A stretch of DNA of 62,792 nt from an uncultured Clostridium sp. (GCA_947244325.1 CAMXJY010000013.1:1-62792); one strand, 5' to 3'. Positions 8,958 through 17,890 are shown, numbered from the stretch's first letter. Numbers and translations: made by a program. The notes: generated by a model from the letters alone, not told the origin.

Positions 8958-9449
8958 TTATTCAATTGTAAAAACTTTATGTTCTTTCAAACTCTTAGGA
9001 ACATCAATTACTCTTTGATTTGATGAACCTTTCCATTTTAGTTTAGGATTTCTTTCTTCATCAACATATTGTCCATCAACTAAAACATCTATATAATTTA
9101 ATACTTCTTTATCTTTTAAATCTTTATCAAATGAGAAACCTGACCATACCCATACATTTTTATCTGGCAACTTTTCTTTAAAAGTTTTTACAAGTCTTGT
9201 TGTTCCTTCAAGATTATTTGGATGTAATGGCTCTCCACCTAAAACAGATAGTCCTTTTACATTTTCATTACTGCATAGCTCTACAATTCTATCTATTGTT
9301 TCATCTGTAAATTCTTTTCCTCCATTAAAATCATGTGTTTCTGGATTAAAGCATTGCTTGCAATTAAATGTACATCCTTGCATAAATATTGAAACTCTTA
9401 CTCCTGGTCCATTTGAAATATCCATTTTTCTTATTTTGTTGTATCTCAT
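8958..9449 (-). CDS. nrdG: Anaerobic ribonucleotide reductase activating enzyme
   Basis: Radical SAM activase that installs the glycyl radical on NrdD, using a [4Fe-4S] cluster and S-adenosylmethionine. The 163-residue length is normal for NrdG. The cluster motif is C26-x3-C30-x2-C33 (GCTFNCKQC), preceded by NGPGVRVSIF, and a GGEP box follows (LGGEPL). It is the last gene of the nrd run, 79 nt after nrdD, with an AAAGGAA ribosome binding site and a hairpin after its stop. Confidence 0.96.
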   Translation of the reverse strand: MRYNKIRKMDISNGPGVRVSIFMQGCTFNCKQCFNPETHDFNGGKEFTDETIDRIVELCSNENVKGLSVLGGEPLHPNNLEGTTRLVKTFKEKLPDKNVWVWSGFSFDKDLKDKEVLNYIDVLVDGQYVDEERNPKLKWKGSSNQRVIDVPKSLKEHKVFTIE

Positions 9450-9528
9450 TTTTTAATATTCCTTTCTTGTTTTGCTTCTAAGACTATATTTTTACTATTA
9501 TTAAATTTTTAATGCATAAAATTTTTAT

Positions 9529-11685
9529 TTAGTCATCTTTATTATCAAGATGCAATACTCTTTCTTTTATTTCTTGTGTTCTTCCTTTGTTCCAGAAATT
9601 ACTTCCTATATAACCACATGTTCTTCTAGCTACATTTAATGTGTTATGGTCTTTATTTCCGCAATTTGGGCAATACCATTCTAAATCATCATCAATTAAT
9701 ATTTCTCCATCAAATCCACATTTTTGACAATAATCTGATTTTGTATTTAATTCAGCATACATAATGTTATCATAAATAAATTTGATTATTTGTAATACTG
9801 ATTCTATATTGTTTTGTAAGTTTGGTGTTTCTACATAACTAATAGCTCCACCTGGACTTAATCTTTGGAATTCACTTTCTAATTTTAATTTTGAGAAAGC
9901 ATCTATATCTTCAAATACAGGAACATGGTATGAGTTTGTTATATAATCTCTATCTGTTATTCCTTCTACTATTCCAAATCTTTCTTTTAAGCATTTTGCA
10001 AATTTATATGTTGTTGATTCTATTGGTGTTCCATATACACTATAATCAATGTTTTCTTTTTCTTTCCATTCTTTACATTTATCGTTAAGTCTTTGCATAA
10101 CTGCTAATCCAAATTCTTTACCTTTTCCATTATCTGTATGACTACGACCTGTTACATATTTTACACATTCATATAATCCTGCATATCCAAGTGATATTGT
10201 AGAATATCCATTATGTAATAAATCATGTATGCTTTCTCCTTTTTGTAATCTTGCTAAAGCTCCGTGTTGCCATAATATTGGCGCTACATCACTTGTTGCT
10301 TTGCTTAATCTTTGATGTCTAAGTTGTAATGCTTTATGACATAATTCTAGTCTTTCATCATAAATTTTCCAGAATAAATCTAAATCTTTTCCAGATGATA
10401 ATGCAACATCCACTAAGTTTATTGTTACAACCCCTTGATTAAATCTTCCATAATATTTTGGTTTATTTGTTTTTGGATCAACATATGGTGTTAAGAATGA
10501 ACGGCATCCCATACATGGATAACAGTTTCCATTTCCATTTTGATCTATTTTATATTCTAACATTTTCTTTTCTGATATATAATCTGGTACTAATCTTTTT
10601 GCTGTACATTTTGCTGCAAGCTCTGTTAAATACCAATATTTACTATCTTCTTTTATATTATCTTCTTCTAATACATATAAAAGTTTTGGGAAAGCTGGTG
10701 TTACTGGTACACCTTTTTCATTTTTAAATCCTTGCATTCTTTGTTTTAAGAATTCTTCAATTATCATTGATAATTCTTCTTTATATTCTTTAGTTTCTCC
10801 TAAATACATACATACTGATAGAAATGGTGCTTGTCCATTTGTATTTGTCATTGAGTTTACTTGATAATTAAATGTTTGTACTCCATCTTCTACTTCTTTT
10901 TTAGTATCTTGTTTAGCAAACTTTTTAGCTGTTTTTTCGTCAAGTCCTCTTTTTAAATATCTGTCTTTATATTTGTTAAAACTGTCTCTTACAAATGGCG
11001 CTAAATGGCTTAATGTTACTGTTGCTCCGCCATAACTTGATGATGTAACTGCAAGTATTATTTGTGTTGCTATTGTTGCTGCTGTAATAAATCTGTGAGG
11101 CTTTTCAATCATTACTCCATTGATTATAGTTCCATTTTGTAACATATCTTCTAAGTTAATCAATTCACAGTTATGAAGAGCATTTTGTGCAAAATAATCT
11201 GCATCATGAAAATGTATAATTCCAGAATCGTGTGCTTTTACTATATCTTCTGGTAATAAAAATCTTCTTGTTATATCTGTACTTGTAATTCCTGCTAAAT
11301 AATCTCTTTGTGTTGTTACAACTTTAGCATTTTTGTTAGAGTTTTCATTATTCCAATACTCACTTTCTCCTTCTATTAATTCTTTAATAGATTGATCTGT
11401 AGTATTTGCTTTTCTTACAAGTTCTCTTGTATATCTGTATGTGATATACTTTTTAGCTAATATATATTTTTCAAATTCCATTAATTTTTCTTCAATAATA
11501 TCTTGAATATCTTCTACTAGAATTCTTGGTTTATCAAGTTCTTCTATATATTTAATAATTTCTTCTATCTTCTCTTTAGAAATTTTTTCTCTTCCTCTAA
11601 CTTCATTATTAGCTTTTTGAATTGCTATTCTTATTTTCTCTGGATTATAATCAACTATTGATCCATCTCTTTTTATTATTTTCAT
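9529..11685 (-). CDS. nrdD: Anaerobic (class III) ribonucleoside-triphosphate reductase
   Basis: Reduces ribonucleoside triphosphates to deoxyribonucleotides under anoxia. The 718 residues show an N-terminal ATP-cone (about 1-95, VDYNPEKI), the barrel with cysteines at C173 (ALHNCELI) and C292 (FLSVCMYLG) that match the two active-site cysteines of class III enzymes, a zinc site C653-x2-C656...C672-x2-C675, and the glycyl-radical loop RRTCGYIG with G691. All catalytic parts are present, so this is the working subunit. It begins 17 nt after the paralogue at 11703-13760, with a GGGAGG ribosome binding site, and is followed by nrdG. Confidence 0.97.
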   Translation of the reverse strand: MKIIKRDGSIVDYNPEKIRIAIQKANNEVRGREKISKEKIEEIIKYIEELDKPRILVEDIQDIIEEKLMEFEKYILAKKYITYRYTRELVRKANTTDQSIKELIEGESEYWNNENSNKNAKVVTTQRDYLAGITSTDITRRFLLPEDIVKAHDSGIIHFHDADYFAQNALHNCELINLEDMLQNGTIINGVMIEKPHRFITAATIATQIILAVTSSSYGGATVTLSHLAPFVRDSFNKYKDRYLKRGLDEKTAKKFAKQDTKKEVEDGVQTFNYQVNSMTNTNGQAPFLSVCMYLGETKEYKEELSMIIEEFLKQRMQGFKNEKGVPVTPAFPKLLYVLEEDNIKEDSKYWYLTELAAKCTAKRLVPDYISEKKMLEYKIDQNGNGNCYPCMGCRSFLTPYVDPKTNKPKYYGRFNQGVVTINLVDVALSSGKDLDLFWKIYDERLELCHKALQLRHQRLSKATSDVAPILWQHGALARLQKGESIHDLLHNGYSTISLGYAGLYECVKYVTGRSHTDNGKGKEFGLAVMQRLNDKCKEWKEKENIDYSVYGTPIESTTYKFAKCLKERFGIVEGITDRDYITNSYHVPVFEDIDAFSKLKLESEFQRLSPGGAISYVETPNLQNNIESVLQIIKFIYDNIMYAELNTKSDYCQKCGFDGEILIDDDLEWYCPNCGNKDHNTLNVARRTCGYIGSNFWNKGRTQEIKERVLHLDNKDD

Positions 11686-11702
11686 TTCTTTCCTCCCAAA
11701 TT

Positions 11703-13760
11703 TTAACTTTTGTTTGCTGATATTCCAGCATATCCAATATTATATTTATCTATTAAATTTATTATTTTCTCTAATTCTTGTTCTTCTTTAAAGTTTATAT
11801 TCAGCATATGTCCTGCTAAGCAAAGCTCATGGTATGGAGCTTCTATTTTGATTTTACTTTCTATATCTGTTTCATACCAATTTGGAATATCTATACTATT
11901 TGTGTAACTTTCTAAATCAGTTACTCCTTTAATTTCCCCATATAGTAATCTATCTTTTCTTATAAATCTTTCTTCTAATTCTTTTGATATAGCTATTAGT
12001 TCAAAATTCAAATTATATTTTTCTGAAAATTCTTCTGCCAAGTCTTTCATTAAAGTTACTATTTCTAATCCTAACTTTTGAGCCTCTTCTGATTCTCCAT
12101 GATGCTTTCCTATTAAAGCAATTAATGTTTCTGCTAGCCCTGTAAATCCAATATTTAATGTTCCATTTTTTATTACTTCTTCTACTGTATCATTTTTATC
12201 TAAAGTTTTACTATTTTTCCATATCCCTGACATTAATAATGGAAATTGGTTTGCAATAGCTGTTCCTTGAAATTTAAATCTTTCGTATAACTGTGTTGCT
12301 GCTATTTCTAAATAATTTTCTAGTTCATTTTTAAATATTTGTATTACTGTATTTTTATATTTTTCTGTTAAATTACTTCCTAAACCTAATTCAAAATTTA
12401 CTCCTAGTTTATCTTGTGCTTTTAATGCTGATTCTATTGCAATTTTTGGCATATCTACTACAATTTGAGCTAAATTTCCTCTTCCTATCGACGTCTTTTC
12501 ACCATGTCTATTTTCAAATATTCTTACTCCATCACCTAAAATCGCACATTCATAATACCATCTTTGACCATCTTCATTTTTCCATAAATGGTTTTCATTG
12601 AAACTTGCATCTAAATTAATATAGTTTGGAATTTTTCTTTTTGCTGTAACTTTTAATGCTAATTTATATAAGTCATAATTTTTATCTTCTGGACTGTAGT
12701 TTACTCCTTTTTTCTTTTTCCAAACTTGAATAGGATATATTGGTGTTTCATTATTTCCTATTCCTTCATAAGTCAAGTTTAATACTTCTCTTATAATACA
12801 TCTTCCTTCTGGTGTTGTATCTGTTCCATAATTAATTGTATTAAAAGAAATTTGTTTATCTAATGTCATTGAAATTATGTTCATATCATGTAAATATGTT
12901 CTTATTGCTTTATGCACTCTATCTACAGTGTTATTTATTGCTATTTGTATATTTTTCTCTTTTTCTGATAATCCTTTTAAATCTTTTTTTATATACTCTT
13001 CTACAGTGTATTTACTGTCTATATTAATTCCTAATTCTTTTTGTTTACTTATTTCTTCTGCATAAGTATTTTTTACATATGGCGCAAAAAAATAATCGAA
13101 TGCTGGAATTGATTGACCACCACTAATTTCTTTTTGTATTGCTACCATTGGCATATATATGTGGTTTATGGCCTCTTCTATTGTTTTTGGTGGTGCTCCT
13201 AATGCTTTTCCTACTTCAAATCTATTTTCTAATATTTTATTTAATGGATATTGAAAAGAGTTTAAAGCTTTTGTTGCATAATAATCTTTATCACAAATGT
13301 ATATATAACCTTCTTTTTCTACTTTTCTTACATTTGCTGATAATAAAAATGCTTCAACATATGGTTTTATTACTTCTGATGCAAATCTCATCATCATTAT
13401 TATTGGAATATCCATATTAGTTTTTTTATCAAATTCATTTGATTTTGCGCTTATAATATCTAAAAATACTTCTTGAGTTTTTGACCTTCTTGCTATATCT
13501 CGATTATATCTGTATGTGATATAACTTTGAGCAACTTCTTTTCTACTAGAACCCATTAGCTTTTTTTCAACTAAATCTTGTATTTCATATACATTAATTT
13601 GCTCTGTATTTTCTAGTTGTTTTTCAATACTTGTTGCAATTTTATTTGCTAAATCAAGATCAATTCCATCTGGTGTTTGCATCATTGCTTTTGTTATTGC
13701 ATTTACTATTCTTTCTTTATTAAATTCTACAACTCTTCCATCACGTTTTATTATTTGCAT
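11703..13760 (-). CDS. NrdD paralogue lacking the catalytic cysteines, zinc site and glycyl radical loop
   Basis: A 685-residue protein that aligns by eye with NrdD from its ATP-cone (VEFNKERI, about 1-95) through most of the barrel (GGQSI, TAKRKIPNYI, LNIGFTGLAE). At the positions of the two active-site cysteines it has F169 (ALNSFQYPL) and N310 (SFNTINYG). It ends at GYAGISANKS, just where the zinc-binding and glycyl-radical segment of NrdD starts. The stop is followed at once by the nrdD ribosome binding site, so this does not look like a frameshift of one gene. It cannot be a normal reductase. An allosteric, assembly or nucleotide-sensing partner of NrdD is my inference. Confidence 0.85.
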   Translation of the reverse strand: MQIIKRDGRVVEFNKERIVNAITKAMMQTPDGIDLDLANKIATSIEKQLENTEQINVYEIQDLVEKKLMGSSRKEVAQSYITYRYNRDIARRSKTQEVFLDIISAKSNEFDKKTNMDIPIIMMMRFASEVIKPYVEAFLLSANVRKVEKEGYIYICDKDYYATKALNSFQYPLNKILENRFEVGKALGAPPKTIEEAINHIYMPMVAIQKEISGGQSIPAFDYFFAPYVKNTYAEEISKQKELGINIDSKYTVEEYIKKDLKGLSEKEKNIQIAINNTVDRVHKAIRTYLHDMNIISMTLDKQISFNTINYGTDTTPEGRCIIREVLNLTYEGIGNNETPIYPIQVWKKKKGVNYSPEDKNYDLYKLALKVTAKRKIPNYINLDASFNENHLWKNEDGQRWYYECAILGDGVRIFENRHGEKTSIGRGNLAQIVVDMPKIAIESALKAQDKLGVNFELGLGSNLTEKYKNTVIQIFKNELENYLEIAATQLYERFKFQGTAIANQFPLLMSGIWKNSKTLDKNDTVEEVIKNGTLNIGFTGLAETLIALIGKHHGESEEAQKLGLEIVTLMKDLAEEFSEKYNLNFELIAISKELEERFIRKDRLLYGEIKGVTDLESYTNSIDIPNWYETDIESKIKIEAPYHELCLAGHMLNINFKEEQELEKIINLIDKYNIGYAGISANKS

Positions 13761-13810
13761 TAGCTACCTCTTATCTTTATTTGTATATATTTTATTGTAA
13801 AAAGGTTTTA

Positions 13811-13836
13811 AAAAAAGTTGCTTTAGCAACTTTTTT
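13811..13836. promoter_or_regulatory. Palindromic site upstream of the nrd genes
   Basis: A perfect 26-bp inverted repeat with core GTTGCTTTAGCAAC, flanked by six A on one side and six T on the other, 50 bp upstream of the NrdD paralogue. The same 14-bp core, differing only in its centre, lies before the divergent regulator gene, so I read both as operators. The A/T flanks mean a short bidirectional terminator is an alternative for this copy. Confidence 0.55.
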
Positions 13837-13958
13837 CATTTTTTACAAATTATTACAGAAAATCCATGTATTTCAAGGGTTTATTTTAATATATAACATT
13901 TGTGTTACAATTTTTCATATTTCCTAAAACAGCTTAAAATTAATATTTTATTTTTTAA

Positions 13959-13990
13959 TTGTTGCTATAGCAACAAATTGATGTTATACT
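13959..13990 (+). promoter_or_regulatory. Promoter with overlapping palindromic operator for the Crp/Fnr-type regulator
   Basis: The perfect palindrome TTGTTGCTATAGCAACAA (13959-13976) covers the likely -35 box TTGCTA (13962-13967). A TATACT (13985-13990) follows at 17 bp. A site over the -35 element suggests autorepression. The rest of 13837-13958 is AT-rich and shows nothing else. Confidence 0.55.
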
Positions 13991-14071
13991 ATATATGTTC
14001 TTTTACAAAAGTTCGTATTTCATTTTGTAAAAGTGTGATTTTAATAGGAGTAATTAAATTTTTAAAGTAAT

Positions 14072-14695
14072 ATGAGAAAAAATTTAGATATAAAAAGTTT
14101 TACAAGCAAACTACAAGCAAATTGTAAATTAGTTGAAGTTAAAGAATTTCAAGAAAATGAAATTATAACTACTTTCTTAATGAAAAGAAATCAATTTTGT
14201 ATTTTGCTTGAAGGTGACGCTCAACTTATTACATATGATAAAAGTGGAAATAAGAAAATTTTATATTACTACAGACCAAACGATATATTTGGAGAAGCTC
14301 TATTTAAAATATCAATGGATAGAGAACTTTTTGTTTTAGCCAAAAAGAAATGTAAAGTTTTATTTTATCCATATGATATAGCTGAACTTTGCACAGAAAA
14401 TTGCTTATATCATATTGATATTTTAAGAAATCTTCCAGATCTTATCATGCATAGTATTGCTGAACAAAACTTTAGAATGATATTACTCACAACTAAAAGT
14501 GTTAGAGAAAAATTACTAACTTATTTTAAATCGCTATCAGAAGAAAGTAACAGTAAAAGTTTTGAACTTCCATTTTCTTTAACAGATTTAGCAGATTACC
14601 TAATGATAGAAAGAACAGCTATGATGAGAGAATTTAAAAGATTAAAAGACGAAAATATTATCAAAAAAACTAAAAATAAAATAACTTTAATATAG
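14072..14695 (+). CDS. Crp/Fnr-family transcriptional regulator
   Basis: A 207-residue regulator with an N-terminal cyclic-nucleotide-binding-like beta barrel (about 20-110, including ILLEGDAQL and YYYRPNDIFGE) and a C-terminal winged helix (about 150-207, FSLTDLADYLMIERTAMMRE). There is no Fnr-type N-terminal cysteine cluster, although several single cysteines occur. It is divergent from the nrd genes, and matching palindromes lie on both sides of the intergenic region, so control of anaerobic ribonucleotide reduction plus autoregulation is a reasonable inference. The nearest GGAG is about 22 nt upstream of the ATG, unusually far. The in-frame stop just upstream excludes a longer start. Confidence 0.85.
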   Translation: MRKNLDIKSFTSKLQANCKLVEVKEFQENEIITTFLMKRNQFCILLEGDAQLITYDKSGNKKILYYYRPNDIFGEALFKISMDRELFVLAKKKCKVLFYPYDIAELCTENCLYHIDILRNLPDLIMHSIAEQNFRMILLTTKSVREKLLTYFKSLSEESNSKSFELPFSLTDLADYLMIERTAMMREFKRLKDENIIKKTKNKITLI

Positions 14696-14721
14696 ACACG
14701 GGGACGGAGGTTTTGTCTAAA
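14695..14721 (+). repeat. Dispersed repeat, copy 1 (GGGGACGGAGG type)
   Basis: Contains GGGGACGGAGGTTTTGTC and begins at the last base of the regulator stop codon. Inverted copies lie at 15625-15652 and 35364-35391, and the ends GACA/TGTC are themselves complementary. Confidence 0.75.
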
Positions 14722-14736
14722 ACAACTTAAAATTTT

Positions 14737-14844
14737 ATGTCCCTTTGGGGACATTTGCTGAGACTGTTGAATTTTAATTCGTACAGCCTCAGTATGCAGA
14801 ACGCATTAGCATTCTGTAAACATATGCTCTGGACATTTTTGTCC
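14737..14844. other. Multi-hairpin, GC-richer intergenic segment
   Basis: Four inverted repeats follow one another: 14737-14754 (ATGTCCC arms), 14758-14792 (CTGAGACTGT arms around an inner GAATT/AATTC), a 5-bp CAGAA/TTCTG stem near 14797-14816, and 14831-14844 (GGACA arms). The one flaw in the second stem is A-C on the plus strand but a G-U pair on the minus strand. It lies between a gene end and a terminator, so it could be a structured 3' untranslated region, a small RNA or a REP-like element. I recognise no known RNA family. Confidence 0.45.
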
Positions 14845-14872
14845 CTTTAAATACAGATGTAAAAATTGAAAT

Positions 14873-14902
14873 AAAGTACCTATAAAAAGGTACTTTTTCT
14901 TT
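14873..14902. terminator. Bidirectional terminator between regulator and pentapeptide gene
   Basis: Stem AAAGTACC / GGTACTTT with an 8-nt loop, followed by TTCTTT on the plus strand and U-rich sequence on the minus strand. It serves convergent genes. Confidence 0.75.
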
Positions 14903-14916
14903 AATAATGTATTCTA

Positions 14917-15558
14917 TTATTCTTTAATTTTAACTCCTAGCAAATACAATAAATCTAAACATTGAAGTTGATTTATTATTGCTCCTTTTATATCTTGTAT
15001 AGATACAATTATACCTTCTATAGTACTATCAGATAAATCTATATTTTTTAAACTGGTATTTGAGAAATTTGCTTGTGTTAAATCTGCTTTTTCAAAATAT
15101 ACATTTTTTAATCTATTTTCTTGAAAATAACTATTTCTTAGTCCTATATTACTAAATAAAATATTTTCCATACTTGCTGTTGAAAAGTTTATATAATTTG
15201 CATTAGATTCACTAAATGTAACATTATATAGTCTAGCATCAATAAAATTACAACCTGTTATTTTACAATTAGAAAATTCACATCTTACAAAAGAACATTT
15301 TTCAAAAGAAGTATTTGAGAAATTACAATTAACAAATTTAACATTATTAAATGTACTCTTTTCTAATATTCCATTCATGATATTTACATTGCTAAATATT
15401 ATATTTTCAAATTCAATGTTAATTAACTCAAGATTTTCACTTTCAATGTTTTGCACAATTCTATCTTTTATTATATCAGTATTTGTAGTTTCTTCTTCTA
15501 AATTTTCTAATTCTGGCAAATCCTTTAAAAGCATTTCTTTTGGTTTTAATATGTTCAT
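14917..15558 (-). CDS. Pentapeptide-repeat protein, Qnr/MfpA-like architecture
   Basis: A 213-residue protein. From about residue 45 to 180 every fifth residue is a Phe/Leu/Ile core with Asn/Ser/Asp around it (NFSNTSFEKCSF, ADLTQANFSNTSL), the pattern that folds into a right-handed quadrilateral beta helix. The C-terminal tail (about 183-213, IQDIKGAIINQLQC...LLGVKI) resembles the dimerising tail of Qnr-like proteins, several of which mimic DNA and protect gyrase. That role is not shown here. GAGAGGA ribosome binding site. The gene is bracketed by inverted copies of a dispersed repeat (14695-14721 and 15625-15652). Confidence 0.85.
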   Translation of the reverse strand: MNILKPKEMLLKDLPELENLEEETTNTDIIKDRIVQNIESENLELINIEFENIIFSNVNIMNGILEKSTFNNVKFVNCNFSNTSFEKCSFVRCEFSNCKITGCNFIDARLYNVTFSESNANYINFSTASMENILFSNIGLRNSYFQENRLKNVYFEKADLTQANFSNTSLKNIDLSDSTIEGIIVSIQDIKGAIINQLQCLDLLYLLGVKIKE

Positions 15559-15624
15559 TTTATCCTCTCATCTCAGAAATGTAAGTAATTGTCTTGTTTA
15601 AACATAATTTGATTTTATAATTAG

Positions 15625-15652
15625 TTTAGACAAAACCTCCGTCCCCATGTCT
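15625..15652 (-). repeat. Dispersed repeat, copy 2, inverted relative to copy 1
   Basis: Reads AGACAAAACCTCCGTCCCC on the plus strand and ends two bases before the antiporter stop codon, just as copy 1 abuts a stop codon. With copy 1 it frames the pentapeptide gene. Confidence 0.75.
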
Positions 15653-15654
15653 AA

Positions 15655-16617
15655 CTAAATTTTGAATAACATAATCATATATATAATATATGCTGTTAAA
15701 TATATAACTCCATTTGGCTTATTCATTTCATTTTTAGGTGGTATCATTGGAAATAATGCAAGTAAAATTGTTCCTAATATTAATATTACCATTTCAAAAT
15801 TATATGTAGGATTATACACTATTGGTTTTATAAAAGCTGAAACTCCTATTATAAGTAACATATTAAAAATGTTTGATCCTATTATATTACCTATAGCTAT
15901 ATCACTATCTCCTTTAATTGCTGCTGTAACACTTGTTACTAATTCTGGCAGGCTTGTTCCTATTGCAAGTATTGTTAAACTTATTATTTGTTCACTTATA
16001 TTAAAATGTTCTGCAATAATTACTGCGTTATCTACAGTAAAATCTCCTCCTATTTTTAATCCTATTGCTCCTAAAATAACAAATATAATACTTTTTATTA
16101 TTGATATATCATTATTTAAGTCATCTTTTGGAATACTTTTGTTGTCTTCTCTATCAAATTGCTCACCTTTTACTCCCATAAATATTGTATATAATATAAA
16201 TAGTATAAATAATCCAATTAATATTATAGAATCAATTTTTGATATTCCCATTCCTAAATTGCAAAGTATCATAAAAATGACTGTTATAACTAAACACATT
16301 GGTATTTCTATTATTCTTGTTTCTCTTTGAAATTTTACAGGTTTTATAACTGCTGATAAGCCTAAAATTAATAATAAATTACATATATTACTTCCCACTG
16401 CATTTCCTATCGCCATGTCAGAATAACCTGAAAACGCTGATGTAACACTTACAAACAATTCTGGCATTGATGTTCCTATTGAAACTATTGTTAAACCTAT
16501 TATTATTTCTGGAATATGAAATTTTTTAGCTATATTACTTGAGCCTTCTACTAAAAAATCTGCTCCTTTTATTAGTAGTACAAATCCTACAATTATTAAA
16601 ATTACTTCTAGTATCAT
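15655..16617 (-). CDS. Calcium/sodium antiporter, CaCA family (YrbG-like)
   Basis: A 320-residue membrane protein with about ten transmembrane segments and the two inverted alpha-repeats of cation/Ca2+ exchangers. Repeat 1 has GTSMPELFVSV and GNAVGSN (about residues 47-80), repeat 2 has GTSLPELVTSV and GNIIGSN (about 220-252). It exports Ca2+ or another cation in exchange for Na+ or H+ in the family. Length is normal. GGAGA ribosome binding site. It lies upstream of the pentapeptide gene in the same direction, with the dispersed repeat between them. Confidence 0.93.
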   Translation of the reverse strand: MILEVILIIVGFVLLIKGADFLVEGSSNIAKKFHIPEIIIGLTIVSIGTSMPELFVSVTSAFSGYSDMAIGNAVGSNICNLLLILGLSAVIKPVKFQRETRIIEIPMCLVITVIFMILCNLGMGISKIDSIILIGLFILFILYTIFMGVKGEQFDREDNKSIPKDDLNNDISIIKSIIFVILGAIGLKIGGDFTVDNAVIIAEHFNISEQIISLTILAIGTSLPELVTSVTAAIKGDSDIAIGNIIGSNIFNMLLIIGVSAFIKPIVYNPTYNFEMVILILGTILLALFPMIPPKNEMNKPNGVIYLTAYIIYMIMLFKI

Positions 16618-16748
16618 TTTTAGTTCTCCAATCTATTATAATCTCTATGATAAATTAATTTCTCTTTTTACTATTTCTTTTAATCTATCTTTTCAAAGCC
16701 TATTTTATTGCATTATTAAATCTCTTTATAACTACTATAATAAAACTC

Positions 16749-17621
16749 TTATATTTGTTTCCAAAACATTTGATTATCTTTAAATTCATATGTGATTTTT
16801 TCTTCATCGCACAAATATGATAAATATGATTTAATTGTACTTCCAACTAAAACATATTGATTTGCATTCATTACTAACTGATAGTCGTCAAAAATTATTT
16901 TTAAAATTTGTTCAAAAGTTCTTGCTTCATTACAAATATTATATATCTTATTTAAAATCTCTTTAACTTTATTTTCATTAAGTTCAATTAACGATGATAT
17001 ATCTTCACTTGCCTCAGAATGTGAAGGAATATATAATTTTCCATCTAATCCTTTTAAATATTCTAATGTATTTAAAAATTCCTTTACATCATAAACAAAA
17101 AACAAATGATATTTTGTAATTGTCTCTTGGCTAAATAATGAATCTGCTAAAAAGTAAACATTATCACTTGTTTTAATTCCAATCATATCGAAAAAATGTC
17201 CTTTTAAATTAAAATACTCTAGTCCTTCTGGTAAATTGTTTTCTATATTTGTTACTTTTGACTCTTTGGCAAGTAAAAATTTATTTGTTATATCTTTAAA
17301 TGGATATGCTCCATAAAGAAATGATGGCTCTAATATTGGATTTTCTGTAAAAGCTTTTTCAATATTATAAGCAAAAATGTCACAATTTGTTCTTTCTTGA
17401 ATAACCTTATTTCCGCCAATATGGTCTGCATTTGAATGAGTTGTAATAATTCCTTTTACATTCCAGCCTTGTTCATCTATAATTTTTAAAATCTTTTTAC
17501 CAGCATCTTTATCATTTCCAGAATCTATAAGATATACATTTTTTTCATCTATTTTATATATTCCTATATTAGTAGGATTCTTTATATAATAAGTTTTTTC
17601 TCCAAGCTTTACAAGTTCCAT
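16749..17621 (-). CDS. Metallo-beta-lactamase-fold hydrolase
   Basis: A 290-residue MBL-fold protein. The metal motif is H62-x-N64-x-D66-H67 (THSNADHIGG), so the second histidine of the usual HxHxDH is asparagine. Later candidate ligands are H in LKGHFFD and in IPSHSEASED. A C-terminal region (about 220-290) with a predicted winged-helix-like helical part follows. The substrate is unknown. AGGGAA ribosome binding site. It is separate from its neighbours and I see no operon partner. Confidence 0.82.
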   Translation of the reverse strand: MELVKLGEKTYYIKNPTNIGIYKIDEKNVYLIDSGNDKDAGKKILKIIDEQGWNVKGIITTHSNADHIGGNKVIQERTNCDIFAYNIEKAFTENPILEPSFLYGAYPFKDITNKFLLAKESKVTNIENNLPEGLEYFNLKGHFFDMIGIKTSDNVYFLADSLFSQETITKYHLFFVYDVKEFLNTLEYLKGLDGKLYIPSHSEASEDISSLIELNENKVKEILNKIYNICNEARTFEQILKIIFDDYQLVMNANQYVLVGSTIKSYLSYLCDEEKITYEFKDNQMFWKQI

Positions 17622-17890
17622 TACTTATTCCCTTCTTTGATTTTCTAATAATCTTCTATATTCTTATTTTAATTAATTTATACTTGTTGTGAAATTCACT
17701 AAAATTATTTATATCATAAAACTAATATTTTTTAAACTATTATTTTGCAATTTTCTAAATTGTCTTAAATTTTATGTATATTTTTTTATGAATTATTTAA
17801 TTACATTATTATTTAAGGAATTGTATTAAATTTCAATTACATTTTAATTTTATTTGTCAATTATTGTCTATGATAAAATACACAGCCAGC

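Noticed and set aside
11685..13760. Possibility that the NrdD paralogue and nrdD are one frameshifted gene
   Set aside because: Both have their own ATP-cone at the N-terminus, separate ribosome binding sites and near-full length, so they are two genes.
14695..15652. Insertion sequence bounded by inverted repeats
   Set aside because: No transposase or target-site duplication is visible, and a third repeat copy stands alone at 35364, so I call it only a dispersed repeat.
15662..16330. Long plus-strand open frame of 222 codons
   Set aside because: It lies wholly opposite the antiporter gene, whose membrane-protein codon pattern creates it. No family resemblance and no ribosome binding site.
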